DNA of 64,000 bases from Aphidius gifuensis (Eukaryota > Arthropoda > Insecta > Hymenoptera > Braconidae), in contig NC_057791.1 of assembly GCF_014905175.1 (NCBI RefSeq), positions 24,032,537 through 24,096,536 of the forward strand, read 5' to 3'. Below are positions 1 through 13,275 of the stretch, one piece after another. Positions within the stretch are counted from its first letter, which is position 1. Every line of letters begins with the position of its first letter. Both the position numbers and the translations under genes were made by a program. The notes beneath the pieces are model-generated. The model saw only the letters and a list, made by a program, of their open reading frames with translations, was not told the DNA's origin and made no database searches.

Positions 1-3000
1 ATTTGTTGAATTTGAAAAATTATTTCTCCTTTATTATCATCCCAGAATCAATTGACCCGAATTTTTTTTATCAATCAATACTATTATATATTTTATTTTT
101 ATTTTAATAATACCTAATGATAAAACTCATAGACATAAATAAATAAATAATAGTAACTGTATTTATATTGATGTTATCATTCATACAATTGAAAAAGAAT
201 GATAATTAATCGGACTGCTCAACGATTATTAATTAAACACAGTGTTCATAAGAGGGTAAAACACAACCTCGTGTTTGATTATAATCTTTTCTCACAATAT
301 ATGCTCTTTTCATTAACCAACTAAAATAATATCTACTATATTATTTCATTATTCTCTATTATTTTTTATATTTTAACATAAGTAAATAATTTTCACCACT
401 AAAATTTTACTTTATATTCTCGTTAAATACTCTCATTTACATTATCATGACTTTCATCAAAATTCGCCTCCTTCTTGGCAATCTTTAACCCCAAAATTAT
501 ATCTATGTATATTCACATAAAAAATATATATATATTTATAATTAATTTACATTTATATTACATTCACAAGGCATATTGTTTTTTTCAATTTTATTTTTAT
601 TTATTTTATCACACTCGAGTTATATTATTTATCATTTCAAGTGTTGAGTCATAAAGTTTAAGGATAAATTCAAGACATCTGGAATATATATTATAAATGC
701 ATATGTATATATATATTTGTGGCTGTATATCAATGAGTTTAACAGACGATAATTATTGAGATATGCTAATGTATATATAGTTCATTATTTTGATGCATAT
801 TCCATCAATTTTCGTAGCGTATATATTCGTCAATTAAATTGTTAAGAATCTCTGTGGTGTTTCTCCAATTAGTGTCAATAGTCAATTACCATATGCACAA
901 GGATCTTTACTTGCATGTTATACAATATTCATTGATAGTGGTTTTAGTATAACACGTATATCTAATATACATTACAGCCCTTAACTTTGTTTACCTTATA
1001 TCTATGTACGCTTGATGTTTGACAGTTTGATTTTTGCACAAACTTGTTCAACTAAATCATCAAAGGTTATCATGTTTTTGTCTTTTTTATGGATCATTGT
1101 TAGGTATAAAAAAATTACTTGATAATAGTATTAAAAAAACACTGAATAATAAAATTCTTAGTCGATTTTTTCGACCCTTTGTTTTAAAATGAATTTTGTT
1201 TGGAAATAAAAATAAAATTAAAAAGCTATTTATCAGGATTTTATAAATAAAAGTTTTTTAAAACTTTAAAATGTATGAGTTTTTAGTTTAATTAAATTTA
1301 ACAAATTATATTGTGTTTTTTTTGGGTAAAAAAATACAGCTAAAACATGAAAAATCTGATAGATTTTGTAATTTTTATTAAATGATTTCAAAAAAATTAG
1401 ATGAACTTTTTGATTTAAAAATAAATTTATGATACTGTGACTTTAGAATCGACATCAAGGCATCATAACATTAAATAAAACCTCTCTCCCTCTCTTGAAA
1501 AGAGAAAAAAAAAAAAAAATTGCTAAAAAGTTTAAATGGAACAGAGCTGTTAAAGTTTCAAGTAAATAAAACTAAAAATATTTATATGCATATTTACAAT
1601 TTAATATGCAAAAATTTTGTGTAATTTTACGGTATAATTTAAAGTTTTGAATAATTTAAAATACCCTTTTAAATTCACACACACTCAACAAAATGACATT
1701 TAAAGAATTTATCTTTATTGCATTTTTGAGAACAAAGTTGGTAAATATCCATACATATTAACACGTTCAACTTTACGAAAGAATCTCAATCATGGACATC
1801 TACAACAAACACCACTGACTTTATATATTGCGTTTATCATTGAATCAAGTATTTCAAAAATGACGATTAAAAATGAACAAATAAAAATAAATTTGTTCAA
1901 CAATGAATTAATCACTTCTCTATTGAATTTTAAATTGAATTAAAAATTTTGTTTTATTTATTATTTCATATTTTTCATGGCATATTAAATTGAGCTGAGT
2001 AAAACTTGAGTTGAAGGGTATATATATATCTAGTGAAGCGTGTAACTGCTAACCCAATCCCCTAAGACCACTCTCGTAATCCAAGATAAGCTCTATCAAA
2101 CAAACCAAAGTTTCTTCTCACAGTCTGTTACTGCTGATGTCTTTTTAACTTCTTGTCTTCGACATATATCACAATATACATTTGCCATATTTGCTTGAGT
2201 GCCACTGAGCAACTTGTTTCTTCTACTATTATAATAATAATAAATATCATTAATCATAAGGTCAATTTACCACACATTTCCGAATGACGGAAACAGTCTC
2301 AAGATTATTATCACAATTGAGTTAATCATTTTCTTGCAATATTTTTATTATAATGCAACACTGAGAGTGAGAGAAAAATATAAAAAAAATAAAAAAAAAT
2401 GTAGTAGGGTAACTAGACAATCATCCAGACATGTACATTGTATGACTAAGCGTTTCCTTTTTTTTTTTTTCAAAGACAAAAAATGTAAAAGAAAAATATA
2501 AAAAATATACGTGACATCACCGGGTGAATTAATGTGGAAATAACGTGCTGAAGGTGACGAGGGGTGGTTACACTTATATATGCTATTACGCTTATTTCCC
2601 ATCATAGCATAATTTTTTTTTTTTTTTTTTTCAACACTATGTTATCTAACACACACACGATGTATATTTTTTTATTTTTAAAAACTTGTCTTTTTGCCGC
2701 CAGCGAGAAATAAAAAAAATGAATGAAAAATAAACATCGGAAATGGCGTTGTTCTTTGAGATTTTTTTTGCGGGTCCGAAAGAGATCAAAGGGCATATTT
2801 AAGAGTAAAAAAAAAAAATACTGAAAATAGATTAGGATATTAAAATGAAATTGTTAAAAAAAAAAATAGAAATTTATAATATAAATATTGTGAAATATAA
2901 ATAAATATTACAATGGAAATATTCATAGCGTGTTAACATTGATCTGAGACGAATTTTATTTCAATTTTTTGGTTAAAATTTTTTCGAGAGAGGATAATAA

Positions 3001-4559
3001 AAATAAAAAATTAAAAAAGAGAAAGAGGAACAGGTCGAGTATGATAAATCGTTTGGCCATTAAGTCAATTTTGTAGTTATCCAACGAGTCCATGAGAGTG
3101 TTTCTTTTTCACTCGTTCTATACTTTTTTACTCACTTGCTCTTGATCTCGCTCTCGCTCGCTCTCGCTCGCTCTCGCTTTCTCTCTCATGTCTGACTTAA
3201 CGAATTGCATGCAAAAAGATAATTAGTGACTAAACCAACCCCTTCTAGGTATTATCTCACTCTTTTAACTCTGTCTTTCTAACATGATGTGTGATATACC
3301 CTTAAGCAATCGAAAAAAACTCCAACAAATTTTAATCCTCAATTTGAAAATTTATAAAAATAATTTATCGCATATTTAATAATTCATATATAATAATAAT
3401 TTTTTTTTTTTTATTCATATTATTCATTTAATATTCAATCATAATTCATAACTTTTTTTTCATAATAAATTTTTTTTTAAATTAAATTACATTTATATGA
3501 AAAAATGTTTTTTTTTTTAATTATTTTAACATCTCAGTGTAAAATGATGATGTTAAATTATTATTTTTATATTTGTTGTAATATTTTTTTTTCTACTCCT
3601 CGGGCTATAAATTTTTCATCCAAGAAGAATATTGTCTGAAATAAATAGGGCACATTTTTTTAAATATTTATTTCTCACGTAGACAAAAAAAGGAAAAAAA
3701 AAATTTTTTTAAAAAAAAGAGGATTATCCGGTGTGTGTTCTAATTAAACTTCCTCAACTGACACACAACATGTGAATAAACTCAAGGATTTTAAGATGAA
3801 TTCCACAGTGTTTTGTAAAATAAATTATTTATTTTTTTCAATATCTTTTTTTTTTTTCCTTTCATCTCGTTTATGAGAATTCACATTTGTTTTCTTCTAA
3901 ATAAATCTTTTTGATGATACAACACATCTGTTTGTGAAGATATAATATTATTATATAGATGTTGTATTTTATCATGGCGATAATCATGACATTGATGACA
4001 CAGAATCAATTACAATCAATTTATCAAATTAATATTATTGTATAAATAATATTTAACTTGTCTCGTAAATATTTTTTTTTCAAACTACTACTGAATAAAG
4101 TCGTAAAAGTTAAGATATATGTAAGGCAAGTTAATATATTTAAAATAATCATTTGAAATATGGCTCGAGTTATTTAACAGTAGGTGTACCTATTAAATTA
4201 ATGATGGTTAAATATATTAAAACCGTAACTGGTATATAATCTAGAAAAAAATTCAATTCAAGAACATCCACTGAAAATCAATTTCTTTATCTGGCAATTT
4301 CTCTTCTTTTTTTTGGGTTATTTATAAATGTTGATAGAGTCAAATAATTATCATTCAAATAATCACTAGTATTTTTACTTTATTAAAAACCACTTGTTCA
4401 TACTGACTTAATTAATAATAATATTTATTTTTAATTTTATACATCAGACTCTGTCAGAATTTTCAAGAGTTTTTAATTGAAAAATTAAATGTTGATCATT
4501 TTAAAAATATCTCTAGAAAGTTAACACATCACAGTGGGCACAAAGTAGTTAGAATTGAA
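1..4559. other. AT-rich non-coding stretch
   Basis: No exon, RNA gene or transposon is supported here. The sequence is low-complexity AT-rich DNA with many A and T homopolymers. Open frames at 2348-2605 and 2602-2796 (minus) are mostly translated T-runs. If the minus-strand signal-peptide exon at 6216-6309 is real, this stretch is probably the beginning of its first intron, because no convincing next exon was found before the left edge. Confidence 0.5.
3147..3178. repeat. CTCGCT/CGCTCTC microsatellite
   Basis: A short imperfect pyrimidine repeat of alternating CTCG and CTCT blocks. It stands out as one of the few GC-containing simple repeats in the first 8 kb. No function can be read from it. 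Confidence 0.8.
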
Positions 4560-5300
4560 ATTTTATGTTTTTTTTGTGCTATTTTTGTGTGGAACTCGCG
4601 ATTTTTGTGCTTTTATATATTTTTTTTTATGCAATGTTGTGCCATCTTAATATTAAGGTAACACAACTTCTTGAATAATTAACTTATGCTATTGAACTCT
4701 TGACCAAAACTATGTGCTTTTTATGTGCTTTTATTCTACGTTTAAATTAATTTTCTATTTCAATTACTTTTTATTTAAATAATTTTTTTTTCCTAATAAT
4801 GTTGTGTCATCTTAATATTAAGCCAACACAACTTCTTTAATAATTAATTTATTCTATTGAACTCTCGATCAAAATTATGTGCTTTTTATGTGTTTTCATT
4901 CTACGTTTGAGTTAATTTTTTTTTTTTATTATTTTTTATTTAAACATTTTTGTTTTTTTTTATTATTAAGAAAAAAAAAAATTATTTAAACGAAAAGTAA
5001 TTGAAATAAAAAATTAACTCAAACGTAGAATGAAAACACATAAAAAGCACATAATTTCAGTCAAGAGTTCACTAGGATAAGTTAATTATCAAAGAAGTTG
5101 TGTTAACTTAATATTAAGCTAGCACAACAATGTTAGAAAAAAATTTATTTGAATAAATAGTAATTGAAATAAAAAATAATTCAAACATAGAATGAAAACA
5201 CATAAAAAGCACATAATTTTGATCGAGAGTTTATTAGGATAAAGTAATTATTAAAGAAGTTGTGTTAACTTAATATTAAGGTAGCACAACACTGTTATGA
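4560..5300. repeat. Nested palindrome: two direct units then two inverted units
   Basis: Two direct copies of a unit of about 165 bp (key motif GTTGTG at 4635 and 4801) are followed by two inverted copies (CACAAC ending at 5128 and 5290), centred near 4965. Each unit contains a small hairpin, GTTGTG...CTTAATATTAAG...CACAAC, and a block with repeated ATGTGCTTTTTATGTG. The left flank (4580-4612) has a GTGTGGAACTCGCGATTTTTGTGC-type block absent from the right side. The termini carry CAGTG-like ends (near 4534 and 5293), but no clear target duplication was found. It is probably a degenerate foldback transposon related in structure to the element at 53769-55600. Confidence 0.65.
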
Positions 5301-6215
5301 AAAAAAAAAAAAAAAAATCATTGAAAAAAAATAATGATAGTTTTTTAAAATAAATTTAGAATATATCTGGAATATTATTTTTACAATATTTGTGGTTTTA
5401 TATTTAAAAAGAAAAATAGAGTAAAACATCTTGACCACAAGAAAACCACTTGTTTATATTTTGACTTGGTTGATAATATTATTTGGTTTGCCATTTAAAT
5501 AGTTTATAATAATTTACAATAACAATGAATATTTTATAAAATAGTTCAATAACTTTTGATGGTAATAATTTTACAAAGAGACTATAGATTCAATTAAAAT
5601 ATGTTTATTTATTCATAAATACAAACAAACGAGATTGTTGAAATTTCAATTATGATATTGCCCTTTTGTTACTACTAACGAAATATGTGAAAATGATTAT
5701 AAAACTTTTTACAAAGCAACCACGTTTGTATAATATACATAGCTATACATCTAAGTGCGAAAGATGTATATGGTTTTGTTAGTTTGTTTATAAAGGTCGT
5801 TGAGAAAATAAACTTTTCTAACCACCTTCGGGATTATCGATAAATACCAGCAAGTTTAATGTTAAAGCTTTTAAACTATTTCAAGAATACATTAAAAATT
5901 AAAAATTTATTTTTTCATCCACTGTCAAAATAAAAAAAATTAAAAAAAAAACATTAAAAAAGTGTGAAAATATGTAAATTTTTTTTACATACAATTGATA
6001 ATTATTTATTAATTTTTTTTTTTTTGAAATAATTAAAATAAATTAATCAAAATTTAAATTCATACCTAATTGATTTTTTTGAATAATATAAATATTTTTA
6101 AAAAAATTTTTAAATTGATGTCAGTTATTTTTTAAAAACTGGTTTAAATTATAATTTTTTTTTTTATTAAATAATTAATTTTAAAAGAAAATAATTAAAT
6201 TAATTTAAAACTTAC
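5301..6215. other. AT-rich non-coding stretch, probable intron
   Basis: No coding signal is visible. The stretch lies immediately downstream (minus strand) of the donor site of the signal-peptide exon, so it is likely the start of a long intron. Confidence 0.4.
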
Positions 6216-6309
6216 TAGGTTTATCCAAATCTGATAGTTCCATTTCAACATCTGAATATACTCCAACAAGTCCAAATGTATAAATTAGTATTAACACATG
6301 GAACCACAT
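6216..6309 (-). CDS. Candidate first coding exon with signal peptide, gene unknown
   Basis: On the minus strand an ATG at 6309-6307 opens a 31-codon frame that ends at a consensus donor (CCTA|GTAAG, intron beginning at 6215) in phase 1. The translation begins MWFHVLILIYTFGLVGVYS, a textbook signal peptide: short N-region, hydrophobic core, small residues before a likely cut at VYS|DVEM. An acidic segment, DVEMELSDLDKP, follows. Codons are A/T-ending like the other plausible exon here. The continuation should lie to the left on the minus strand, but no second exon was recognised before position 1, so the gene is partial in this window with a first intron of at least 6.2 kb. A secreted or type I membrane protein is the inference; long first introns and an isolated signal-peptide exon are common in insect cell-surface receptor genes, but the family cannot be named. 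A lone 31-codon exon could still be chance. Confidence 0.5.
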
Positions 6310-9300
6310 TTTGATATTATTTTTCGATTTCAACTATTGTTAAATACACTTATTCACTTGTCAATACATTTTCGAATGTGTATATGACGTTAAAAGGATT
6401 ATATTTTAAATTTATTCTCTTCTTTATTCACTTGCACTTTCAACACAACCCTCTGATTGTCAACTCAGTTTTTCATTGTTATGCACGATGAAAATCAAAC
6501 ACTAATTGCAAGGGTAAAAACCTCTTGTAGTTTTTTTTTTTTTTTTTTTTTTTACATTGAAAAAATCTAGCATTCTATAGTTGATATTTTTTTTTACAAT
6601 GAAAATGCTGAGTTTTTAGTACATTGAGAATAAACAAGGTATTTTTAACTCAATAGGAAATCCATTAAAAATTAATACTTGAAAATTTTTTTGTTAAATA
6701 TTATATTGATTCATTTCTACTGAACTAGTAAGAGCATTAATAGAAATTTTAAAAAACTCCATTAAAAAATAAAATTAATCTACAGATTCGGCATGAAAAT
6801 TCACAAATATATAGAAAAAATTTTCATTTTTTAAATTCTTTTTAGTTGAAATGAAAATAAAAAAATTACGATTTGTTTGAATTCATTCAATCGGTTTAAT
6901 TGATGGACGTTGATTTTTGTATCTCACGGGATTTGTTCAATAGTATATTCAACTAAAAATTTCATTTTTTTTTTAAATTCATGTTTTTATTAATTTATTT
7001 ATTTTTATTTTGTCAATTTTATTCATGCACTGGTATTTTTTTTTATTTTTAAATAGTAAAATTTATTAGTTTTTTTGAGAGCAGTAACCAATGAATCAAA
7101 AACAACACTTATCATTGCACATGAATGAATAAATTATTGACTTTTTTCGATACAACCCATCAGTTTAATAATATTTTTTTTTTTACTCCATTTAACTTTG
7201 GAAGTATGAAAAAAAAATTACTTCACATTATTATCCATTGATGTCACTGTATCATTCTGATAAACTTTATTCAAAAAAATAATCAAGAAAAATATTGACG
7301 TACTTGTCAATTTCAACGTCATATTAATTAACAATATTGATGAAAAAAAAAAAATTTATATACACTTTATTGTTGTAATTCTATTCAATTTATATAAACA
7401 ATAATTTTTTTTTTTTTTTAATTTAATTTTACCACTATTTTGCCACTAAAACATTGCGCAGATATTGCGTACAAATTAAAATGACTCATGCGCATTGGCG
7501 CGATTATCAAATTTTGTATACATACACTTATCAAAAATATATTATAAACACGTAGAGGGTATAAAACAACCTTATCAATCTCATGTAAATAAAAAACATG
7601 AAAAATTTAAAGAAAAAAAAAATATATTAAACTGCACAAAAAATAAATAAAAAAATATTTTCACTTTGAATTTAAAATTTTCCTTTTTAATTAATAATTA
7701 TAAAAAAAAAATATATATGTGTAATTTTCAAGTTATATTACTTGTTTATAATATAGCTTTTTTTTTTTTTAATAACAATTTAACTTGTTGTTTGTTTAAT
7801 TTAAAAAAAAAATAAAATAGATTTTTAAAATTTTTTTTTCACTTGGTAATGAATTTTATTATTTTTCAGTTTTCAAATTCAATTAACATTTGCAATAGTA
7901 GTGTTAATTAATTGTTTATAATATTTTTCACAACACGAATATTTAAAAATACACGTCACGACCTGGCCAGTGACGGCTCGGTACTGAAGAGTGAATCCAT
8001 TGAAAATATTATTCGTACGGGTGACTCTGCGCGCCTCCACAAAACCCATACAACTCGGTATAGCTCGGTTCAATTCGTAAAAATTCGTTAAACTTTGAAT
8101 ATCAAGTATATTTATTTACCGCACTCACCACTCTATGACACGAACCACCCCATAGTAATCTTACTTGTGATTTACAATATGAACTATATATCTAAAATAA
8201 TGACTCGACATAATCACAACACACAAAAACCTTATACAGTCCAAAAATATGCACATATATATCTAAAATTTCCGTTTTAATTTATCATTAAAATTAAGGT
8301 CCATTATATTCCAATACAAGCCAATAAAAAAATTCATTATCTCTTATATATAACTTAATTTTATTATTATTATTTTTATTTGTATTCTTTATATAAATTT
8401 ATCCCTACAATTATTTTTTTCTACATTTTTATTTTCTGCTATTTTTTTACCTCCAATTAAATGTAAAAAAAAAATAATTAAAAAAAATTATAATATGACC
8501 TAGTGTTGAACGTAAATTAAGTTATAAAACAAGTATTTAAAAATTTCATTGGAAATTATGCTTATAATAATTTTATGTATTTTTTTTTATTTTTTTTTAA
8601 ATTTTCATTGACAAAGTTTTTATAACACGCACGCAGTATATGTTATCAGTTAAATAGATTAAAAAAACATTACATATAATGTTTTAAAAAATTTAATTAA
8701 CCCCTTTTTTAATTTAACAAAAAGGGGGGTGTCAATGAGCCACCCACGTAGAAAGCTCAAATGTATAATACCATCACGTACATTTATATGTATATATCTC
8801 TCGTGAAAGCGTTAATACGACATTATAAAGATCGATCGTTCCACTGAGACCTTTCCAGTTACTCAAGATAAACCCTCTCACTGACTTGTTCCACGCGTGC
8901 ACATTATATATATATATACTATTTAGACAACCTGTTTGCATTAACTACAACCATGGTCATCTTCAGTTAATCATCATAAATCACTTGGTATTATGATTTT
9001 AGTAAGCCCACACTTTTTTAAATTTTCAAATACTTATATTTTTTAAAATTTTATATAAATATTATATATAAAATTTTTTTATCATTTATATTTTAATAAT
9101 AAACATAATAATGATAATAATCATTTTTTAAAAAAATTTTTTATATTTTATTTTTAAAATTTATGGAAAAGATTTTTCTTTTGTTGATGCCAATTATAAT
9201 GAAAATAATATTTTTTACAATAATTCCTGTTAAGCTTAAATTAATTAATTAAAAAAATTTTTTTAAAATTAATTAATTTTTATTTCTCTGTTTTTAAATT

Positions 9301-12300
9301 TTATGTAAAAGTTGAAATAAAAATTATATTATTATTATCTAATTTTAATTTGTTTAAAGAAAATAAAATAATAAATTGAAAAAAAAAAAAATAATTAATT
9401 AATTGTTAGAATATTTTATTTTTATAATAGTTATTTGTTATTGATAATTAAATTAAAATTTAAAATTCAATGATATAAATTTTTTTGTTATTTATTAGGT
9501 ATTATTGTATTTAATCTGATAGGAATGTTGTATTCCAATTTGATAAAAATTAAACATTAGTTTGTGCATCTGTTAACAAAACTAAACAGTGCCAACCATG
9601 TTATTCCTATATACAATATATTTAAACACAATTATCAGCGATTGAAAATTACAAAAACATCAAAGCCCATACACCTGTGTCACTGTCAATCTCTGTGTTA
9701 TCGTGAATGTCAATTTTTTTTTTCGTTAAATTGCTTTTATTCCTGTTAAAAAAAAAATCTTATTGGCTCGTTTTTATATATAATAATGATTTTTGTTTAT
9801 TTTTTTTCATTCTGTTGATCAAGTTGATATTAAAATCAGTTTATTCCAACATGTATATATTTTTTATTTATATAAATTATCTTTGTTATTTATATTTTTT
9901 ATATACACTTGATATTTCTTTTAGTTGTATTTAGTAGACAGTGAATTTCATCTTGAGAATATATTGGGGGTTGTAAAATAAAATTCGTATAATACTCTTA
10001 AATTACATTTTAAATGTAAACTCGATATAAAAGAGACGGTTAACTCCCACTTGATGGTGGTATAGCCGAGGGATTTTACAGTAAATGGACCATTTATAAA
10101 TTTATGTTTGTGTTTATATTGCATGGACGATACCCACTTATATAAATCGGAAGATACTGGACTTGTAAGATGGCGTGATACTAGAAAAATTTTCAGTATG
10201 ATGAACAAATAATAACAAAACGATAAATATAAAAATACATTTTTTTTTTTTTTAATATAATAATTTCAGTTTTATTAAAATCAATAACCATCAAATTTTT
10301 ATAAATATTACCATTATTTTTTTTATTATTGAGATTGGAAAAAAAAATATTTATCACTCTTAAAATATTAATATAAATTTGAGGATTCAATTGAACAAAC
10401 CTGGCTCAATAATTAAATCTACATAACTCGATATATCAAAATTCATGTAAAATTTTATGTAGATAATAAATTTAATTCCTGAAAAAAAATAATATACTCA
10501 ATCACTGCATGTTGAACAATTTGATGGTTAATAAAATATAACAATTGAAATAAAATTTACAAAACAAATATAAATTTAAAATTTAAAAGTTAATATCAAA
10601 ACATCAAACTATCTAATTTTAAAAAAATAAAAATTAATAAATTTACAATGAGATAGCAATTGTTAAAAAACAATTAAACTTGAAATAAAATTTCAAATTT
10701 TTATTTAGACTGTTTAATAATTAGCCAATGAATGTCAATAAACCTTCGTTACTTTTCAAACTTGGTATTTCACATGAAAACTTTATGAAAAGATAAATAT
10801 ACCCTCAAATTTAGCCCAACAATGAAAAGTAGTTTTGTGGTGAATATCACTTGTCACATTAGTTTAAAGATATATATAAAAAAATTTCGAGTACAGTGTT
10901 AGATAACAAGTAACTTACAAGTAAATGACATTTTGGTTTTTACATATTTAGATTTTTTTTTATAAGGAAAAAGAATAGAAAAATAAAAATATAAAAAGGT
11001 GTATGTTTAAGTAAAATGAATTGAAGAAGAAATAAGAGGGTAGTTGTATAGTTTAAATGAGAAGAAAGTGTATGATGAGAAGGAAGTTGTACGTGAGTCA
11101 AAACTATGGGAACATTGCTTAAGGCAAAACTTGGATTATGCAGATTGGACCATGTCGGACGTGCGAAACACGACATTTCGCGAGTTGTCCTCATGCCACT
11201 TTAATGAAAAGTTGTTCGTGTCGCTTATATTTCAACTGTACATATATTTTTTTTATATATTTTTTACATTAGTAACAAAAATAAAATTAAAAAATGAAAA
11301 AAAAACATTACAATATGTGTCATAGACTATGAATAGAATTTTTCACAGTGTCTGATTCACATGCCTTAAGTTGACTTGTATAATATGCATTTTGTTCATC
11401 CAAGTGTTTTCCTTACATCAAGTTTAACATAACTTTTTAAAAATAAAAAATATTCAAAATTTAAAATTGTTATTTTATATTATTCAATGTTATTTAAATT
11501 TTATTCAAATAAAATAAATAGTAATGCAAAAAAAATGTTCTATTTTATTTGTTAAATTGTTAAATTTAGTTGAATTTTATTTTTGAGTTTTAAATCAAAA
11601 AAAAAGAATTTAAATTCTATGAGGAAACAAGTTGTTTCTTGTTATCTGGATAAACGTATCCATCAGAAAATGAAACTTATATGTGAACGCATTGAAAACG
11701 TATATACTCTATTTTTAAATTTATATATAACTTTAAAAATATATATTCATACAAAGAAGAAATAAGATGAATGACATAAAAAAAAAAAAAAAATGAATAA
11801 AGAAAATCTCTAACTATGAAGTAGCGAAAAATCTGATGAAAAATCTTAAAAGCTTTGAAACTGTGAAATAAAAAAAAATCGATGATATTGCAATCGACTA
11901 AGTTCAAGTCGAAGAAAAGCACTGGCTTGGGAATCGTTACATCTGTATGCAAGTGTTTCTTTTTTTCATATGAAAAAAAAATCCCCGCGTTCGATTAACA
12001 TGCTTGAATTTATTTCAAACAAAGTATTGACATTAAAAAAAAATCTGCACACATAACAAAAAAAAATCAAACAAATGTTTTACTTAATTAACTTGTCATA
12101 AAAATATTTTATTAAAAAAATTAAAACATTAAATGTAAAAAATATTGTACATTAAAATTGACTGACAAAATGACATAAAAAAAAAGTTTTAAATTTTTAT
12201 AATTCACAACGAGTGTAAGCTATTTAATTAATTTACAAAAAAAAAAAAAATATATATAGCAATTCTGTTTGATAAAATAATATTCAGTAATAATTAAAAC

Positions 12301-13223
12301 AAAATTTAATAAATGATTTATCTAGTAAAAACCTTTCAATCAAATGTTTCATTAGTTTTATGAAAATCATAATATATTCATACAGATAATTTAAAAATCA
12401 TTGATTTATGATATGCTTGGTGGAACATGTACATTATTCCAATACAAATACAAATTATTTTATACAATAATATATACATAAACATATATCAAAATATTAT
12501 AATAATAATTAAAAACAGTAATGAATTAGATACAAGAACAAAAAAGACATAATATGATATTTTAATGTCATCAATATATCACTGGATTTTCGATAGATAT
12601 GATGAAGCTCGTTGTGTTTAATATTATGCCTCGTATATTTTGTTGTTGATATATCAATATTATAATTTATATATTGTAGGTAATTATAACATACAACATA
12701 TTGTTGGTAAGTACATAAATATCAACAAGGGATATATAAAAATAAATATAAAAAATATATTAAAGTCAATATGCGTACAGAAGCATGATAGTGCAACTCG
12801 TACAGAAAATGTTGGCAAAAGAGGATCATGGTAAAAATAAATATAAAAAAGAAAAATATTATAACAAAGCAAATTTATACACCCAGACAAACTAATTGGT
12901 GTATAAAAATTGTGAAATATGTGACGCAGATTACGATCAATATCATAAGTAAAATATATAGTTGAAAAAAAAAATTTGAATTAATCCAATATTTATAGAG
13001 ATTTTTATTGATTGTAAATTCATTTGGAATATATTTTTTTTTCTAATAATTTTTCAACACAATGTGTGCTTAAAAAATAGGACATTTTTTTAAAAATTTC
13101 TTTTTATTATTATGATGATTATTTTGGCAGGATAGAATGACATGAAGATGATGTCAATAGTTTTAAATAAAATATTTTAGTTAAATTGTTTAATTATTTT
13201 TTTAAATTATTGTTACAAATGAT
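6310..13223. other. Mostly non-coding; possible 5' UTR and upstream region of the signal-peptide gene
   Basis: Besides the candidate promoter near 7985, no exon is supported. Two patches are less AT-biased than their surroundings: 10030-10200 and 11050-11220, each with short open frames on both strands but no coherent splice structure. Both could be regulatory islands or 5' UTR. A small inverted repeat of C/T against A/G runs lies at 8701-8730. Confidence 0.4.
7950..7990 (-). promoter_or_regulatory. Candidate minus-strand core promoter (Inr + DPE)
   Basis: On the minus strand, TCAGTAC at 7987-7981 matches the arthropod initiator TCAGT, with the A at 7985 as +1. At the correct spacing, +28 to +33, lies TGACGT (7958-7953), matching the downstream promoter element core except at the first base. 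The patch is GC-richer than its surroundings. It points toward the signal-peptide exon 1.7 kb downstream, so it could start that transcript through a 5' UTR intron. No TATA box is evident. The call rests on two short motifs. Confidence 0.3.
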
Positions 13224-13275
13224 ATGAATTTTAATGGAACAAGACGAATCAATCAAGTATTTTCATCATCACCTG
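13224..13275 (+). CDS. Candidate first coding exon with GTGAGT donor, gene unknown
   Basis: An ATG at 13224 opens 17 codons reading MNFNGTRRINQVFSSSP and ends in phase 1 at a consensus donor, CCTG|GTGAGTTT. Codon choice (AGA, CGA, TCA, CCT, GGA) looks more like coding sequence than the poly-T/poly-A frames around it. There is no hydrophobic segment. No matching downstream exon (acceptor, phase 1) was recognised on the plus strand, so this is unassigned. It could be an alternative first exon of a gene with long introns or a chance match. Confidence 0.3.

Noticed and set aside
8701..8730. CCCCTTTTTT...AAAAAGGGG hairpin as terminator
   Set aside because: Bacterial-type terminators do not apply here and the stem is simple homopolymer pairing.
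10122..10211. 29-codon plus frame MDDTHLYKSEDTGLVRW... with an internal GTAAGA
   Set aside because: Codon use is plausible, but there is no acceptor, partner exon or family, and a competing frame exists on the other strand.
11044..11325. 93-codon plus frame with charged N-part
   Set aside because: Antisense frame of similar length, no domain, tail is A/T-run translation; may be a regulatory island instead.
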